NCBI RefSeq assembly: GCF_001653235.2
Contig: NC_035793.1
Span: 2,046,001 to 2,110,000, forward strand
Length of the DNA: 64,000 nucleotides
Origin: Pochonia chlamydosporia 170
Lineage: Eukaryota > Ascomycota > Sordariomycetes > Hypocreales > Clavicipitaceae
Reading direction: 5' to 3'
Both the position numbers and the translations under genes were made by a program. Shown here in pieces: positions 1-11,591 of this stretch. Below the pieces are notes generated by a model, which did no database searches, was not told the origin of the DNA, and saw only the letters and a program-made list of their open reading frames with translations. Position 1 is the stretch's first letter. Each line of letters starts with the position of its first letter.

Positions 1-1
1 C

Positions 2-904
2 GCATTCGGCGGCTTGTTGGCGTATAGTATTCTCAAGATGGACGGGGTGGCTGGCTACGCTGGCTGGCGGTGGGTGTACATCATCGAGGGGATATTTTCG
101 GTCATCGTCGCGCCCATAATTTGGTTTGGCCTGCCGAATGATCCGTCGAATGCGTATTTCCTCAACGACGAGGAGAAGCGGATGATGAGGGTGCGCGCTG
201 TACAGAGGGCACAGTACATGGGCAGCGAGGAGTTCAGCTGGGAGGAGATCCGGATAGGCCTGCAGGATCCGAAGCTGTATCTCAGCGCGGCGATCCAGTT
301 CTGCCAGGACATTCTGCTGTACGGGTTCAGCACGTTTCTGCCGTCCATCATCGTTAGTATGGGGTACACGGTCATTCAGGCGCAGTACCTCAGTATACCG
401 GTGTACATCTTCGGCGGGATATGTTTCCTGGCCGTGGCCTTTGTTTCAGACAGGTACTGCGTGCGCGGTCCGTTTGTTCTGCTAGCAAATGTCCCTGGCA
501 TAATAGGGTATATCCTCATTCTGTGTCCGACAAGCAACCCCGTCAAGTTCCTCGGCACGTTTCTCTGCGCCGTGGCCGTGTATAATGGCCCCGGTCTGAA
601 TCTGACGTGGCTGAATGTTAATGTCGCGCCGCATTATCGTCGCGCCACCGCTATTGGCATGCAGTTGAGCATAGGCAACTCGGCGGGCATTGTGGCCGGA
701 CAGATTTACCGCTCGGCGCCGTATGTCCTGGGGAATAGCTTCTCTGTTGGTGCGCTCGGCGTCTCGCAGCTGGTTATTGTGCTCAAGTGGTTCTACTTGA
801 GGCAGTGTAATGAGGAGAAGAGGAAGATTGAGAATGGCGAGAAGGACGATACCAGAAAGGTCAAGACTGGTGATCGGGAGCTGGACTTTAAGTATCACCT
901 GTAG
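2..904 (+). CDS. MFS transporter, Dal5/TNA1-like anion:cation symporter family (5' truncated by window edge)
   Basis: C-terminal part of a 12-helix plasma-membrane permease. The frame is open to the window edge, so the start lies outside; about 300 residues remain. Visible are the GWRWVYIIEG segment typical of fungal allantoate/nicotinate/pantothenate-type permeases (Dal5, Tna1, Liz1), a long polar central loop (LPNDP...NDEEKRMM), then hydrophobic helices to a charged tail rich in Lys/Glu. The stop is at 902-904. It faces a Zn2Cys6 regulator across a 621-bp convergent gap, so the pair could be a small transporter/regulator unit. The family is clear. The substrate cannot be told: this family takes up vitamins, allantoate, carboxylates and siderophore-like anions. 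Confidence 0.88.
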   Translation, partial: AFGGLLAYSILKMDGVAGYAGWRWVYIIEGIFSVIVAPIIWFGLPNDPSNAYFLNDEEKRMMRVRAVQRAQYMGSEEFSWEEIRIGLQDPKLYLSAAIQFCQDILLYGFSTFLPSIIVSMGYTVIQAQYLSIPVYIFGGICFLAVAFVSDRYCVRGPFVLLANVPGIIGYILILCPTSNPVKFLGTFLCAVAVYNGPGLNLTWLNVNVAPHYRRATAIGMQLSIGNSAGIVAGQIYRSAPYVLGNSFSVGALGVSQLVIVLKWFYLRQCNEEKRKIENGEKDDTRKVKTGDRELDFKYHL

Positions 905-1525
905 ATGGGGTTGTGTATTTCGTGAACCAAGTGTATTTTAGTAGCGAGCTTGTATTAAAAGTGTTCGTCTCTCGATATGTCATGGCGACTGCTGAAACGA
1001 TTCATCGGGATAAAACCGGCCAATGGGAAATGTTCAGTGTACACACCTTGCTAAGGGCCAAAAACTTCATTCACACAATGACTCTTCATATGTCATCTCA
1101 CCAGCTTCTTGCTTCATTAATTATATACACCCGCTGCAATATATATGGATTTATACAGGCCAAATCATGGTACGCCGGCCAGTGTGAGCCAAGATGAGCA
1201 CCACAAATCAATGTGGTAATGAAGAATCCCAAGATAATAACCAAATATTCCCAACCAGTAACCCAGTGCGTTGTCGCCAGGGTATCTTACTCCAATATCA
1301 TAAGACCCATTCATCGTCCAAGTCGTAAATATGTCCCTTCACCAATGGAGTATTATACGGTTTGTATCGTGCGCTACAGCCTCGTCTCGTCAAATAATTT
1401 GTACACCCACGCTCGTGATAACTTTCGACAACAGTCGACCATTTCTCCTCGGTAATAACATCGACAAACGTCCAAACTCAAGAGAGCCAACCGTCCTCGA
1501 GTGGAAAGCTTCTCAGTAAACCATC
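905..1525. other. Convergent 3' intergenic region
   Basis: Between the stops of the MFS gene and the Zn2Cys6 gene. It is AT-rich with repeated ATATAT-like stretches around 1120-1150, as expected of two facing 3' UTRs. Short open frames here show no recognisable domain. Confidence 0.6.
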
Positions 1526-3943
1526 TCAGCTCACTCCCCCAGTGTTGATGAAGTTCAGGTTCAAGCTCTCATAATTCCATAGCGCCGCCAAATCGCCGAG
1601 ATCACGCTCTGTAATGGCTCCGAAATTGCCACCAAAGTTAAGCCCTTGGTAAAATTCATCAGTTGGAGGTGTCATGTTGACATATGACGATGAATAATCC
1701 AGCTGTGCGGCATCATATGGCATAGGATTTGATTGGCCCATCATGGATCCCGACGCCATGGTAACCGGAGGACCGTATACGGCCGCTCCATCACTACTGA
1801 CATAATGGCTAGGTGGAGTAGTGTGTGAAGCTGGAACCTGGTAGAAGTGAGCATCGCTCGGAGGCGTCGTATAAGAAAGATGCGTATCGACGGATCCAGG
1901 GTCGCTGGCCACTGCCGCTTCTGCCTGGTTCATACTGGGCGGTGTCAGTGCCAGTTCGTTGGCTTTGGGCCGCTTTCTCACAGACTGGATTGGAGATTTC
2001 ACTTGCTGCGCCGGGCGGTTGATGTTGTTGACAAGCTTGACCAATACTTCGTATGACGTTCTTGCGGTTTTCGTTACCGTGTTCAGCCTCTTTAGCATTG
2101 ACACGGCCTTGTCGATGGCAGTGAGCACTGCGGTTCGTTTCGAAATACCCCAGTCTTGGTCGTGCATTACCGCAGAGCAGAGGACAGCGGCCGTGTCAAA
2201 GACGCAAAAGAGGACGAAGTGGAACTTGGCGTCTCGTGGATATACGTGATCGAAGAATCCATGCAATGCATCCATCAGTCGCAGCGAATAGTCGATGCCG
2301 TCATTTCGAATCTTGATCTCGTCTGGCGGGGATTGGGTCGAAATCGGTTTGGCTAGGTATGCCCGCATAGGATCGAGCATCATGGAAAGAGCCATGGTGT
2401 GAAGATAATGCCTGTGCAGAACTATCCAGGGTCGGGACATATCACTGCGGGTATCCGGGTTGACAAAAGAGTACGTCGAAGGGAAGTTGCTCATCCACCG
2501 CTCGACGATAGCTTGATACCCTTGAACCTGGCTGGGGCGGACAACATTCTTGGGCACCCCGAATCGTGCAAATAGCTGCGTGATCAGTTCAGACTGGAGC
2601 TTCATGTGCTGCAAAGGTGATGGCGTGTAGCCCTCTAGAGTCAGGCTGGGAAGGCCGACATCAGTATCCGTCCGGTCTATAAGCATCGACCTTGATAAGA
2701 GGGCGGATATTTGCCTGGATCAATCTGTTAAACATCGTCCCTACCCGCTTTTAACTGAAACGCCCGAACTCACCAGTCCCACGTGTCTAAAATACACCAG
2801 ATTCGTCTTCGCATTTCACGGTCAAACTCCGACATGTGCCCCGTGACGGTTTCTTTGTGAATACCAAGCTCTTGGGCCTCGCGGATGGCGGTGCTGAGAA
2901 CATGCCAGCACTCTACAAATCGAGCCTCTGACTTGTACCAATAACAGGAATGCAAAAGCGATTGAACGTTTAGTATGTGGTTGTTCCCCACGGGAATAGC
3001 GCCGTGCAGCTCGCGGGCCGCATTGTGATACTTTTCAGTGAGCTTTTGAGTGCTCTCGCCAAGATCAATTTCAAGCTTCCGCTGGAGTTCAGCATTGGTG
3101 TACTGTGTCGAGCAGGCACAAACCATGAGCAGTAGACAGGTCCATTGTAAGCCAAGCGGGCGGTTTTCTGAGCGCAGAGACCACCACGTCCGATATTCTT
3201 CCAAGAATGACGGGGGATATATAATGTAGTAGTGAAAGTTGACGTGGTTGAGGAAGTTTTGGACTAGTGAATCTGCAACGGCAAGTGTCAACGTCTGACA
3301 AGACTTCTCTGCAATTTTGTCTTTTGATTCATAGCATCCCGCAACGTACCGGTGTAAGGTCTAGGAGGTAAGAGTTGCAGCGCACGCTGTAGCTGTGGAC
3401 ACAATGTAGGGTCCATGTAATATTGCCGATATGTTTTTGGTGCAGCTTTGGGCTTTCTCTATGGTGGTGAGCCATTAGTCTTCTTATTCAAATTTGACTT
3501 TCCCGCAAGTGACCATGTTCCAAAATAAACTGTGAAGCGTACCGTTGAACTTGAACCAAGTCCAGCAAACAGATGCGAGGCGCTGTAACCCAGGGCCTCA
3601 AATCCGCTATCTGCATCCTCCCAAGGGTTGGAGTCTATTGACTCCGTATCGTCATGGCTCAGCTGCCGCTTCCGACTGAAGTCATGACTTGGGGCTTTCT
3701 CTGCACTGGGTTGGCTCGGACCAAAGCGGCACTTGTCGGCGACTTTGCGTTTCTGGCAGTGATTGCAAGGCCATTCTCGATTGCACTGCAGTGTAAGGGT
3801 TCAAATGTTAGATGCCACAGCCTGGCTCGCGAGTGGGTATGGCCAAGTGGGAGGAAGGAGGATTAACTTACCTTTTGCTTCCGACGCTGACACTCGGTGC
3901 AGGCTGACCGGTGATGCGTGGTGTCCTTGGGACTCTCACCCAT
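1526..3943 (-). CDS. Zn(II)2Cys6 fungal-specific transcription factor
   Basis: Nuclear DNA-binding regulator of 703 aa, rebuilt from five exons (complement): 3872-3943, 3543-3785, 3350-3458, 2774-3272 and 1526-2714; all phases close. The N-terminus holds a complete binuclear cluster, C15-x2-C18-x6-C25-x5-C31-x2-C34-x8-C43, with basic QRRK and QKRK segments. The first intron falls between Cys2 and Cys3. The middle homology region follows: an FxxHVNFHYYIIYPPSF block and RRRIWCILDTWDWQIS, the usual start of the fungal_trans domain. The C-terminus (about residues 530-703) is Ser/Pro/Thr-rich with repeated TPPS motifs, a likely activation region. The start ATG at 3943 is chosen because it precedes the first zinc-cluster Cys by 14 codons. 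The target genes are unknown; the convergent MFS permease is one candidate. Confidence 0.9.
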
Positions 3944-4150
3944 CACGGGCAGACGACACGATGACTCGCGGCCGCAAGTCAAGTCGAACTGAACTGACCC
4001 GGCTCGTTTTGGCGTGCGGATGTTGGAGGAGGTTGAGTACGGGACGAACGGCTAGAAACGTTGGCGATGGACGAGGAACTGGAACGATAGTGGATAGATG
4101 GAGGGGCGGATAACGAGCGGATAGTGGGACAGGACAATGAATGCAACCAG

Positions 4151-4227
4151 CCAGACCAAACCAGACTCAGAGACCAGAGCCAGACTTTGAGCACCCCAGA
4201 CCAAACCAGACGCCACATCCAGTCTGG
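4151..4227. repeat. Cluster of CCAGAC/GTCTGG hexamers
   Basis: Five CCAGAC copies (4151, 4161, 4180, 4196, 4206) and one GTCTGG (4222) within 77 bp, separated by variable short spacers. It lies 208-284 bp upstream of the Zn2Cys6 start codon. The same hexamer recurs in other intergenic regions of the window. Confidence 0.6.
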
Positions 4228-5258
4228 TTACTCAAGTATGGTGGCAGATGTGAGTGACAAACGGCCGCAACTGACACTGGGGGAGAGACGCCGAGGTCAA
4301 TTTGATACGTAACTTACCAGTTGACCGTACATGCACCAGTTGACATGGACCCAAGCAGGCTCCGGCTAGGACGAAGGGGGTGTGCCACTTTCAATGCTTG
4401 AACCAGACACAGATCAGAGGAGTCAAATCAAAGTCTGGTCCAACGCTCAACTGTTGTAACTGAAGCTAACTGGCGCTAGTTCAGCCGTTGGATGTTTGTC
4501 AATCTGACACTCAATGGGTGATGTCAGTTTGCTCAGCCGGTCGCGCGACACCATGCATGGGCGAGAAGAAGCGAACCCGACCAGCAGATATCAATTGGGT
4601 TGCGTGACTAACTGGATGGGATATGAAGACCGGCGGCCGAAGCATGAATAACACTTTAATGAGTTGAGGCGAAAACCATGGACCAACGTCTAAATTGGAT
4701 AATAACAGAACGAGTGAATGGGTGGGCTGAACCAAAGCGCCAAGTCGGGAAAAGCTCCGGGCGAATAAAACGTTGTCTCTTTTCTCCCACACAAAAGTGG
4801 TCTGGAGACTGGACAAGATGAATAGGATACACAGGAGCAAAACTCGTGAAACTTTGGGGGTCGCACAAATCAAAAGGAGAAATTCATCAAGATTCAAGAC
4901 ACTTTGGGGTTTAATTCCCGTTAAAACCATCTCGGTCGGAAAAGCAAGCAAAGTCAAGGGTCGACCAACGCCAGTCTCACCTCACCTCATCTGCACAGCA
5001 CAGGGCAGGGCAGGGTGGCACCAGAGACAGAAAGTACCCAAGTACATGTAACTCACGACGCAAATGTCAAGAAACAGTCCGAATATAAAATATCGGATGG
5101 CAGTCAGGGATCCAGGGCTGCAAAAATGGCATCAATCTGCCTTTTTGATAGATGTGCATTGACCGTCAAGCAGTCGAGATGCGTCCCAAGGCTGACTTTG
5201 GGTAACCAGTCATTTGCTCTGGTTGACCAGCTTTTCAAGCCGAGTGTGTCGAGACTTG

Positions 5259-5279
5259 GTCTGGTCTGGTCTAGTCTGG
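5259..5279. repeat. GTCTGG triplet cluster
   Basis: GTCTGG at 5259, 5264 and 5274. The first two overlap by one base, giving a GGTCT five-base period. It is the reverse complement of the CCAGAC cluster at 4151-4227. Confidence 0.55.
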
Positions 5280-8200
5280 TATGTCTGCCGTCCCAATTAA
5301 AGCGAATGTCACCAGTGTCAACATCAGCTTGCGGGCCGTTGCAAGGTGATCCGATACGACGCGATGCGATTCGATGCGAGACTTCTGGGGTTCAGTACTC
5401 CGTACCAGAGACGGTTGCCGAATTCATCCTTTTGGGACATTGTCGACTTGTCGAGGCACCAGACTGATGCCATTGGATAAGTTGCCAGGCACCCGGGTGT
5501 GATGTGACTTTGGCTTGGTTGTCAAACTGAAGCAACTGTTGACTGAAGCATCAGTGAGACTTCAAATCAGAATCATTGACTAGAAGTGGAGAGGCATTAG
5601 GATCGTTTGAGACCGTTGAACGCCTCAACGGCCCCAATGATCCATGTCCAGCATTCCCCGGCGAACCGGCTACTCGGTTGATGGATCATCAAATTCGTGT
5701 CATGACGTACCATGGTTAAAAGCAGAGTTGAATCAGTCTGTCTGGAGCCTGTGCTCACTGCTCACACAGCAAGCCACCAAGAACAGTACAGTATGCGATT
5801 CTGAAATCAATTGTGACGTTTGAACTTTGAGTGCGTACCCTGCCGTTTTTCTCGGCATATTGAGCGCAAAAACACCATCCAAACTCCGTCGAGTACCAGA
5901 CATCCGTTGATCACTGTCTGTATATCGTGGTGAACTGATGATTCGTCCTCTTCCTTCTTTTGCCAGGCTCGTAGACCCTGTCACCTCGTCATCTGCAGCC
6001 GCCATGATTGGTTCTGTCACATATCAAAATCCTATCAGCTTCCGTGGTTTCAGATCAACCGAGTTGTTCCTGTTTCTCGACTAGCCCCCCTCTCAATCCA
6101 TGACATGGGGCCCATCCTCACTGAGGTCGTTCCATTCAGATGCTCTGGAGTGACTCCGATATCTGAACAACGCAGCTCGTAGTCGCTGCATCAGTAGGGA
6201 TGTAGAGAGATCATTCTATCCGAGGTAAGCAGCAGTCCCTGTTTTCTCTTTCCTCGATCGCAGAATATGTCTCGAGAGTTTTGACAATAGAATTCTCGTC
6301 TGGAATAGAAAACAGCCCATGTCCTCCTCCCCGTACTTCTTATAGACCACACCCGTAACGCCATGCAAGCAAAGAAGCTCAATGGGTGTGAAGCAGCAAC
6401 TTAGCTTTGCAATCAGCAAAGAGTTGGTGCAAGCCTTGCGAAAGTCAATGCCTGGAAGGCCTCATATCGCTAAACCTTGCCCTCGAGAATTTTGAAGTAT
6501 GGTAAGGCGGTCCATTCAATGCCTGATCTTGTGTGCCCCACAACTCTGCAATACGTCAAAGAGCGGCACGAATTCCTGGATTACCAGACCTCTTCCTCGC
6601 ATTCATGGCCCCGAACCAAGCGGTGGGAGGTGTGTCCCGGTCGAATGGATTGACCCAGATCTGCGGTCTCACCAGTTGTGTCGCACAAACCAGCTATGCA
6701 AGTTTAGAACATTTTCGCGCCCCATTGCCTTATCAGCATCTTGTCCGCTCAGAAAAGAGTTCTCTGCATGGCTCTCTTGTTCGACTGGCTTTGCGACACC
6801 AAAGGATGAAACCCCGCTGTGGTGCATCTCCTCAATGCCTTCACAACGGCTCAATCACCCGAGTCCCCTCGCCACCGCTGGCACAGCTTCATTAGTGATT
6901 ACTATTCTAGCCCATGTTAGTTCTCCACAGCCAAACAGCCAGGGCGCGAGATCCACTAACAGAGCCGTGTTCTAAAAGCTCACACCATTCATGTCCATCC
7001 TGAATTCGTCGTGGGTGACGAGGTTCCAGCCAGAACATGGCCGTGTTGTCAATGCTTCCCTTAAACTCTGACATATTTTGAGCTGACCGAGTACCGTTCT
7101 CGCATGTATGCTGTAAGCGTTCGGAGCTCGAGCTGTTTTGTTTGTAACCTTTATACGTACGACATCAGAGTCCAAGTGGCTGGTGCTGTCCCTGACACAG
7201 CCCTCCGCATGCCAGAACCAAAAGGAACTCCATCCATCCACACTTGGTGCCATTTGGTTCATGGGTCTGGTTCCAGCCTTCCATGTGACTGGGTGCTTAA
7301 GTAGTGACTGCCTCTAGAAGCGCCACTCTGGCGACTGCCAGCCTGCAAGAACTGTAACGCGATGGAATTATCGGTCAATCCAAATGAGGGTATGGAGAGC
7401 ATCTGACAGGGCACAGGCAAATGTGGCATGCTCTATTGAAGCAGCAGGTGTAGATCTGCAGCTTTGATCATGCACAAAGTGAAAAGAAGCGGCTAGTGCT
7501 CCGCAATTCGCCCAGAGTCGGAGCGTTACATCTCTTCGCTGCACCAGTGACTGGACCAATCACGGTGCGGAAAGACGAAGAGGAGTATGAAATTGATGCC
7601 AAGGCTCCCTCCTCTCCGTTGTCTCTTTGCTATCGCAGAGACCTGAGAATGGGAGTGTGCCACAATCCCATGTTGGCAGGATGGGAAATTGAAAGTAGTC
7701 GGCTTGACTGATTTTGTGCTTGAAGTTGCTGGCTCTCCCCTGCGTCACATCTCCCAGCAATTACAAGAAGAGCATCGCCCAACCGTCTATGTGTCCATGT
7801 CGCTTGTCCTTTCGATTCAGGGACCCAAGAAACATCAAATGTTACGCGCCGCCTTCTTCCAACTGGTGGAGGTTCAGAAGGCACCGGGCGCCTGCATTAG
7901 CCACCCGAGTTTCCAGTGGTAAGACAGTAACGTGCTTGGTTAGTGAAAACGTCAGTCTTGGCTTCCGCGAAGCCCATTTCTCCGATTGAATTTTGTCTCA
8001 CTATTTGAGCACAATGTCAGCCGCAAGCCGCCCCCATGGCCTGATTCTGGAACATTTGTTCAGCCTCTAACTAGGGCATTTGTCGGTTTGTGCTCATACC
8101 AAGATATTTGTGGTCATGGTTGTTCCGGTACAAAAAAATGCGGTTGTCCCATCGGCAAGACGACGTGGTGTCACGTCAAAAATGTGACATGTCTTCTGCT

Positions 8201-8762
8201 GCTCTGTGAAAAGGGACCGTTGGTTACACAAAATACCTTCTCATCACAGAGAGCTAACACACACTAACCCAAGAGAGAGCACCAAGAATCAAGTGGCTTC
8301 CAGAGATGGCGGCGCACTGGTGCAAGGTGCCGAGAAGAAATTCAAATCATTACACGCCCGTACATTACTGTAGCAAACCATCACGAGTATTCTTTGATAA
8401 CTGGTTTCTTCTTTTTATTGACTTGGCCGCGGTGCTAGTAGCAAGCCTTGAATCGCTGTGTTTGTCAACAATTCTCATCAAAAGAAGATAGAACTGTGAC
8501 AGCAGCTATGGCAAGGTCCGGGATGAATAGACTTGAACTTGACGTACGATACGTAGTTGACCACTGTCCGGTTTTATTCGTCTCAGTCCGCAAGGATTTT
8601 CTTGGGCGTTTGTCATTGAGAATACCCGCCGAACAGGTGACGAGGGTAGGGACGTGTTGAGGCGATTTCCCGCGACTATTGCGATAGTTCATCGGCGTAT
8701 CTCCTGTCATAAGAGCACTTTTTAATCTCTAAATGGCATAAGGCAGGCAAAATAGCCGGGCA

Positions 8763-11205
8763 TTAGTCGGTGCCATGCCGTCCCAGGTCACGTCTCACTC
8801 GCCAAACCCGAGATCCCACAGGCCGCTTCTGGTTTCCCTTCAAGATCTCAATCCAAGGCACAACCATAGATGCCAAGTCATGCTCGGCACGCTCAACATG
8901 TACTGTATCCTCCTCTGTTTCATCTTCGCTTGTATCCTCCTCTGTAATTTGGAGGTCCTTGTCTGGTGCTTCATCTTGAGTGGATTTGGCGTATAAGTCT
9001 TCTGTGTAAGCCCAATGAGGGGTATCAAATTTTCCGTGAAGAAGCACGAGGTCTCTTCCTTCCAATCTGATTTGTTCAAGGATTGCCAAGGGTGTTGGTG
9101 TGATGACCTGCAGAGACTTGTGTTTCGAGTCTATTCCTCGGATAAGCGCAAGCCCTATCGTTTTGCAGTAGCGAGGGTCAAGGGCCTCGTCATTGGGGTT
9201 GGAAATAATCGGTAGGCCTTCCAAGGTCGAACTGATTTCCACACTACCAGAATTCGGGCTAGCAGATTCATCTCCTCGCCTAAGCGGTTGGAAAGCTTTT
9301 GACTCTTCAATTTCCACTACAGCTACTATCGATCCGTTTATCGAAGCCGCAAGAAGATCGGGAGAGGACTGGTAGTCATAAGAGAGAATGCCTAATATAC
9401 CCATGTTATTCCCTTGATATGCCACCTCGTATGGCCGTGACGACGAAAGTGGATGAGCGGACCAACAAAGCCGTTGAGAATCTGAAGGCTTCTGCGATAA
9501 TCCAACGTGGGAATGAAAATAAGACATCAATTGCATTGATCTGAAATGTGCGGCAGTTCGAGATGCGAATTCCGACGGCTGTGAGGGAAGGAGGCTGAGC
9601 GACTGCTTAGACGTGGTCTTCAGCACATCCACAACATCAACTGGACCATCTTCTGACATGTAGATGACTTCCGCAGGGCGAATTCTAGTTATCAGGTCCA
9701 CTAAGAGATCCAAACCTGTACCCAGAATCCAACCAGGAGTATTGACTATCAATGGACACGACCGGAGTGACCTTTGGTACGTCTCGTATAGGTCGACAGC
9801 GCATGAAATAAAGAGGTTTGGTGCAGAGGCCGGAGTAACCGAAGCCAGAGAGTGACACCTCATAATGGTGTTTGAAGGGTCTTCAAATGCAGCATGTGTA
9901 AACGGCGCTCCAAAGTTGGGTTTTGAGACGCAGACAAGTGATAATGTTCCAGTCGGAGCATATTCAGGTTGCCCAGGATCAAGATCGAGCACTGCAACCC
10001 GCCTCACTGGATCTTGGCCATTCGAAGAAGACGTAAGAAGGCGGTTGGTCAGTAGCCTTGAGAAAGTCGACTTGCCTGATGATTTCGGTCCACAGACGAC
10101 GGTTGTCCGGTGACGTTCGTCCGAGGAGAGTGGTAACAACGACGCAAGCTTCTTATTCCAGTCTGGCGGGGAGACTAGTTCCTGGATGACGCATCTCTTA
10201 GGGGCATCTAAAGAGGACCCAATCTGCATTTCGTCAGTCATGTCATGTTGACGGAGTCGTGAGCCTTTGTAACACATACTATTTGGAAGGACTGCTCTCT
10301 ACTCGCACTTCCGTCAGCAGTCTCACCTTCCTCATTCCATATTCTCCTAAAGAGGGGCGAAAGACGACCCAATTTCCTCAGTCCAACCAAGTTAGGATCG
10401 TTGGATAATTCTAGCCGTGTTTCCTGTGTCGTTCTAATCACAGGAAGAGCTAAGCAGTGAGGAGCATGAACCCAGGATACGGTCTCGGCAGCACGCAGAG
10501 TGGCTCCGGCCAAAGTAATTTCACCATCCACTACTCTGATTCCAAAACTACCCAATACTACAAATCTCTGTAGATAATTAGCTGTTGATTCTGACTCCTA
10601 TGCTGCATGAAAAACTTTTACCTCGCTCTCGTCCAATCTCAACTCCACGATTCCACCACTCTTTACTCGGCAATTGCTCTTGGATAAACGAAAGGATGAG
10701 TAGCTTATGATTTGAGTTGAGCCTGACACTAGAGGCGATGTTGCATCCAGCCCTTTAGCATCTTGTGGTTGGCTTTTGAGGAATGTTAGAAACGAGCTAT
10801 TGACGCAGGCTACTCTGTGTACTTACCTGGTTGGCTTTGGACCCTCCACGGCGGTAGATGGATGGCCGTCATTTCGACGTTGGCTGTTATGAGAAGATAC
10901 TTTCTTGGGAGACTTTGTGTCGTCTCTGTTAGGCTTCAGAGCCTGAAGTGCACTGAACGAATTCTTGCTTGGTGTAAAGGTCTCCTCTGCTTGTTCACCT
11001 TTGGTGCTTGTGCTCTGTGCCGTCGATGCCGTCTGCCGCCGCCGCGCAGCAATTGCACTTACCGCACTGACAGGAGCTAAAATATCATATCAGAAACCTG
11101 GTTAATCCGAATGGAACTTCCTTTGGACACGGGAGATGGTGACTTATGGTTCGTACACTGGGGAGGACCCTCGCCATCTAACTTGCGGCGCTTGCTGTGT
11201 GACAT
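8763..11205 (-). CDS. GRC3: Polynucleotide 5'-hydroxyl kinase Grc3 (rRNA processing)
   Basis: Clp1/Grc3-family kinase of 732 aa. In the known pathway it pairs with the nuclease Las1 in the nucleolus and phosphorylates the 26S pre-rRNA 5' end after ITS2 cleavage. Exons (complement): 11157-11205, 10827-11076, 10622-10772, 10280-10567, 8763-10223. The start MSHSKRRKLDGEG and the following SAIAARRRQ are typical of fungal Grc3 N-termini. Residues of exon 4 form the Clp1-like N-terminal beta domain, containing VLGSFGIRVVDGEITLAGA and WVHAPHC. The Walker A is GPKSSGKST (Lys about 297), followed by a LDLDPGQPEYAPTG Walker B-like segment and a VNTPGW motif. The C-terminus carries an acidic Glu/Asp/Thr run. 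It is divergent from RPA34.5, 386 bp away, which also serves rRNA production. Confidence 0.93.
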
Positions 11206-11591
11206 GATTCAACATGTCTTGTCAGATTCCTATACCGATGGGGCTAAGCATAATTTTGTCACAAACGGCAAGGACGTATAAAGCGCTTGTAATGTAGGAA
11301 GGATTTGATGATGCCAGGGCGAGTCTATCATGAACCGTTGAGTTCAAGGTGTGGTCTACTTTATCGATAAGAGCAAATGCTGGGATGTCTGGGAATTTTC
11401 TCGACCCGTTCATTCCTTCCAAGACCCTGCACGCGTGCCAATGTGCATGTGGGGCCTCGCGCAGAGCCAGAGCCAAAATTTCACAGCTTCCATCAAAACT
11501 TCCAACTTCAACCCACCTCAATTCAACAAACCGGGTTAATAACCAACTCTGCTTTCGCAACGGCAGTTCAAGTGCAACCTACTTGCCCGCA
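11206..11591. promoter_or_regulatory. Bidirectional promoter region, GRC3 / RPA34.5
   Basis: The 386 bp between two start codons on opposite strands must hold both promoters and 5' UTRs. An AAAATTT core occurs near 11473-11480 and GGGAATTTTC near 11390-11400, loosely resembling the A/T-rich RRPE element of yeast ribosome-biogenesis genes. That resemblance is weak and inferred. Confidence 0.5.

Larger units (their letters stand above)
3944..8762. other. 4.8-kb gene-empty intergenic region
   Basis: Upstream of the Zn2Cys6 gene and downstream of GRC3. The largest open frames (about 150 residues, e.g. 4511-4957, 5015-5467, 6499-6975) overlap one another on opposite strands, have no recognisable motifs and no convincing splice structure. 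The region holds CCAGAC/GTCTGG clusters (4151-4227, 5259-5279), one TACTCCGTA motif at 5396-5404, and a short degenerate GATGCGA run near 5353-5380. It may hold long upstream regulatory DNA or non-coding transcripts; nothing proves either. Confidence 0.5.
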
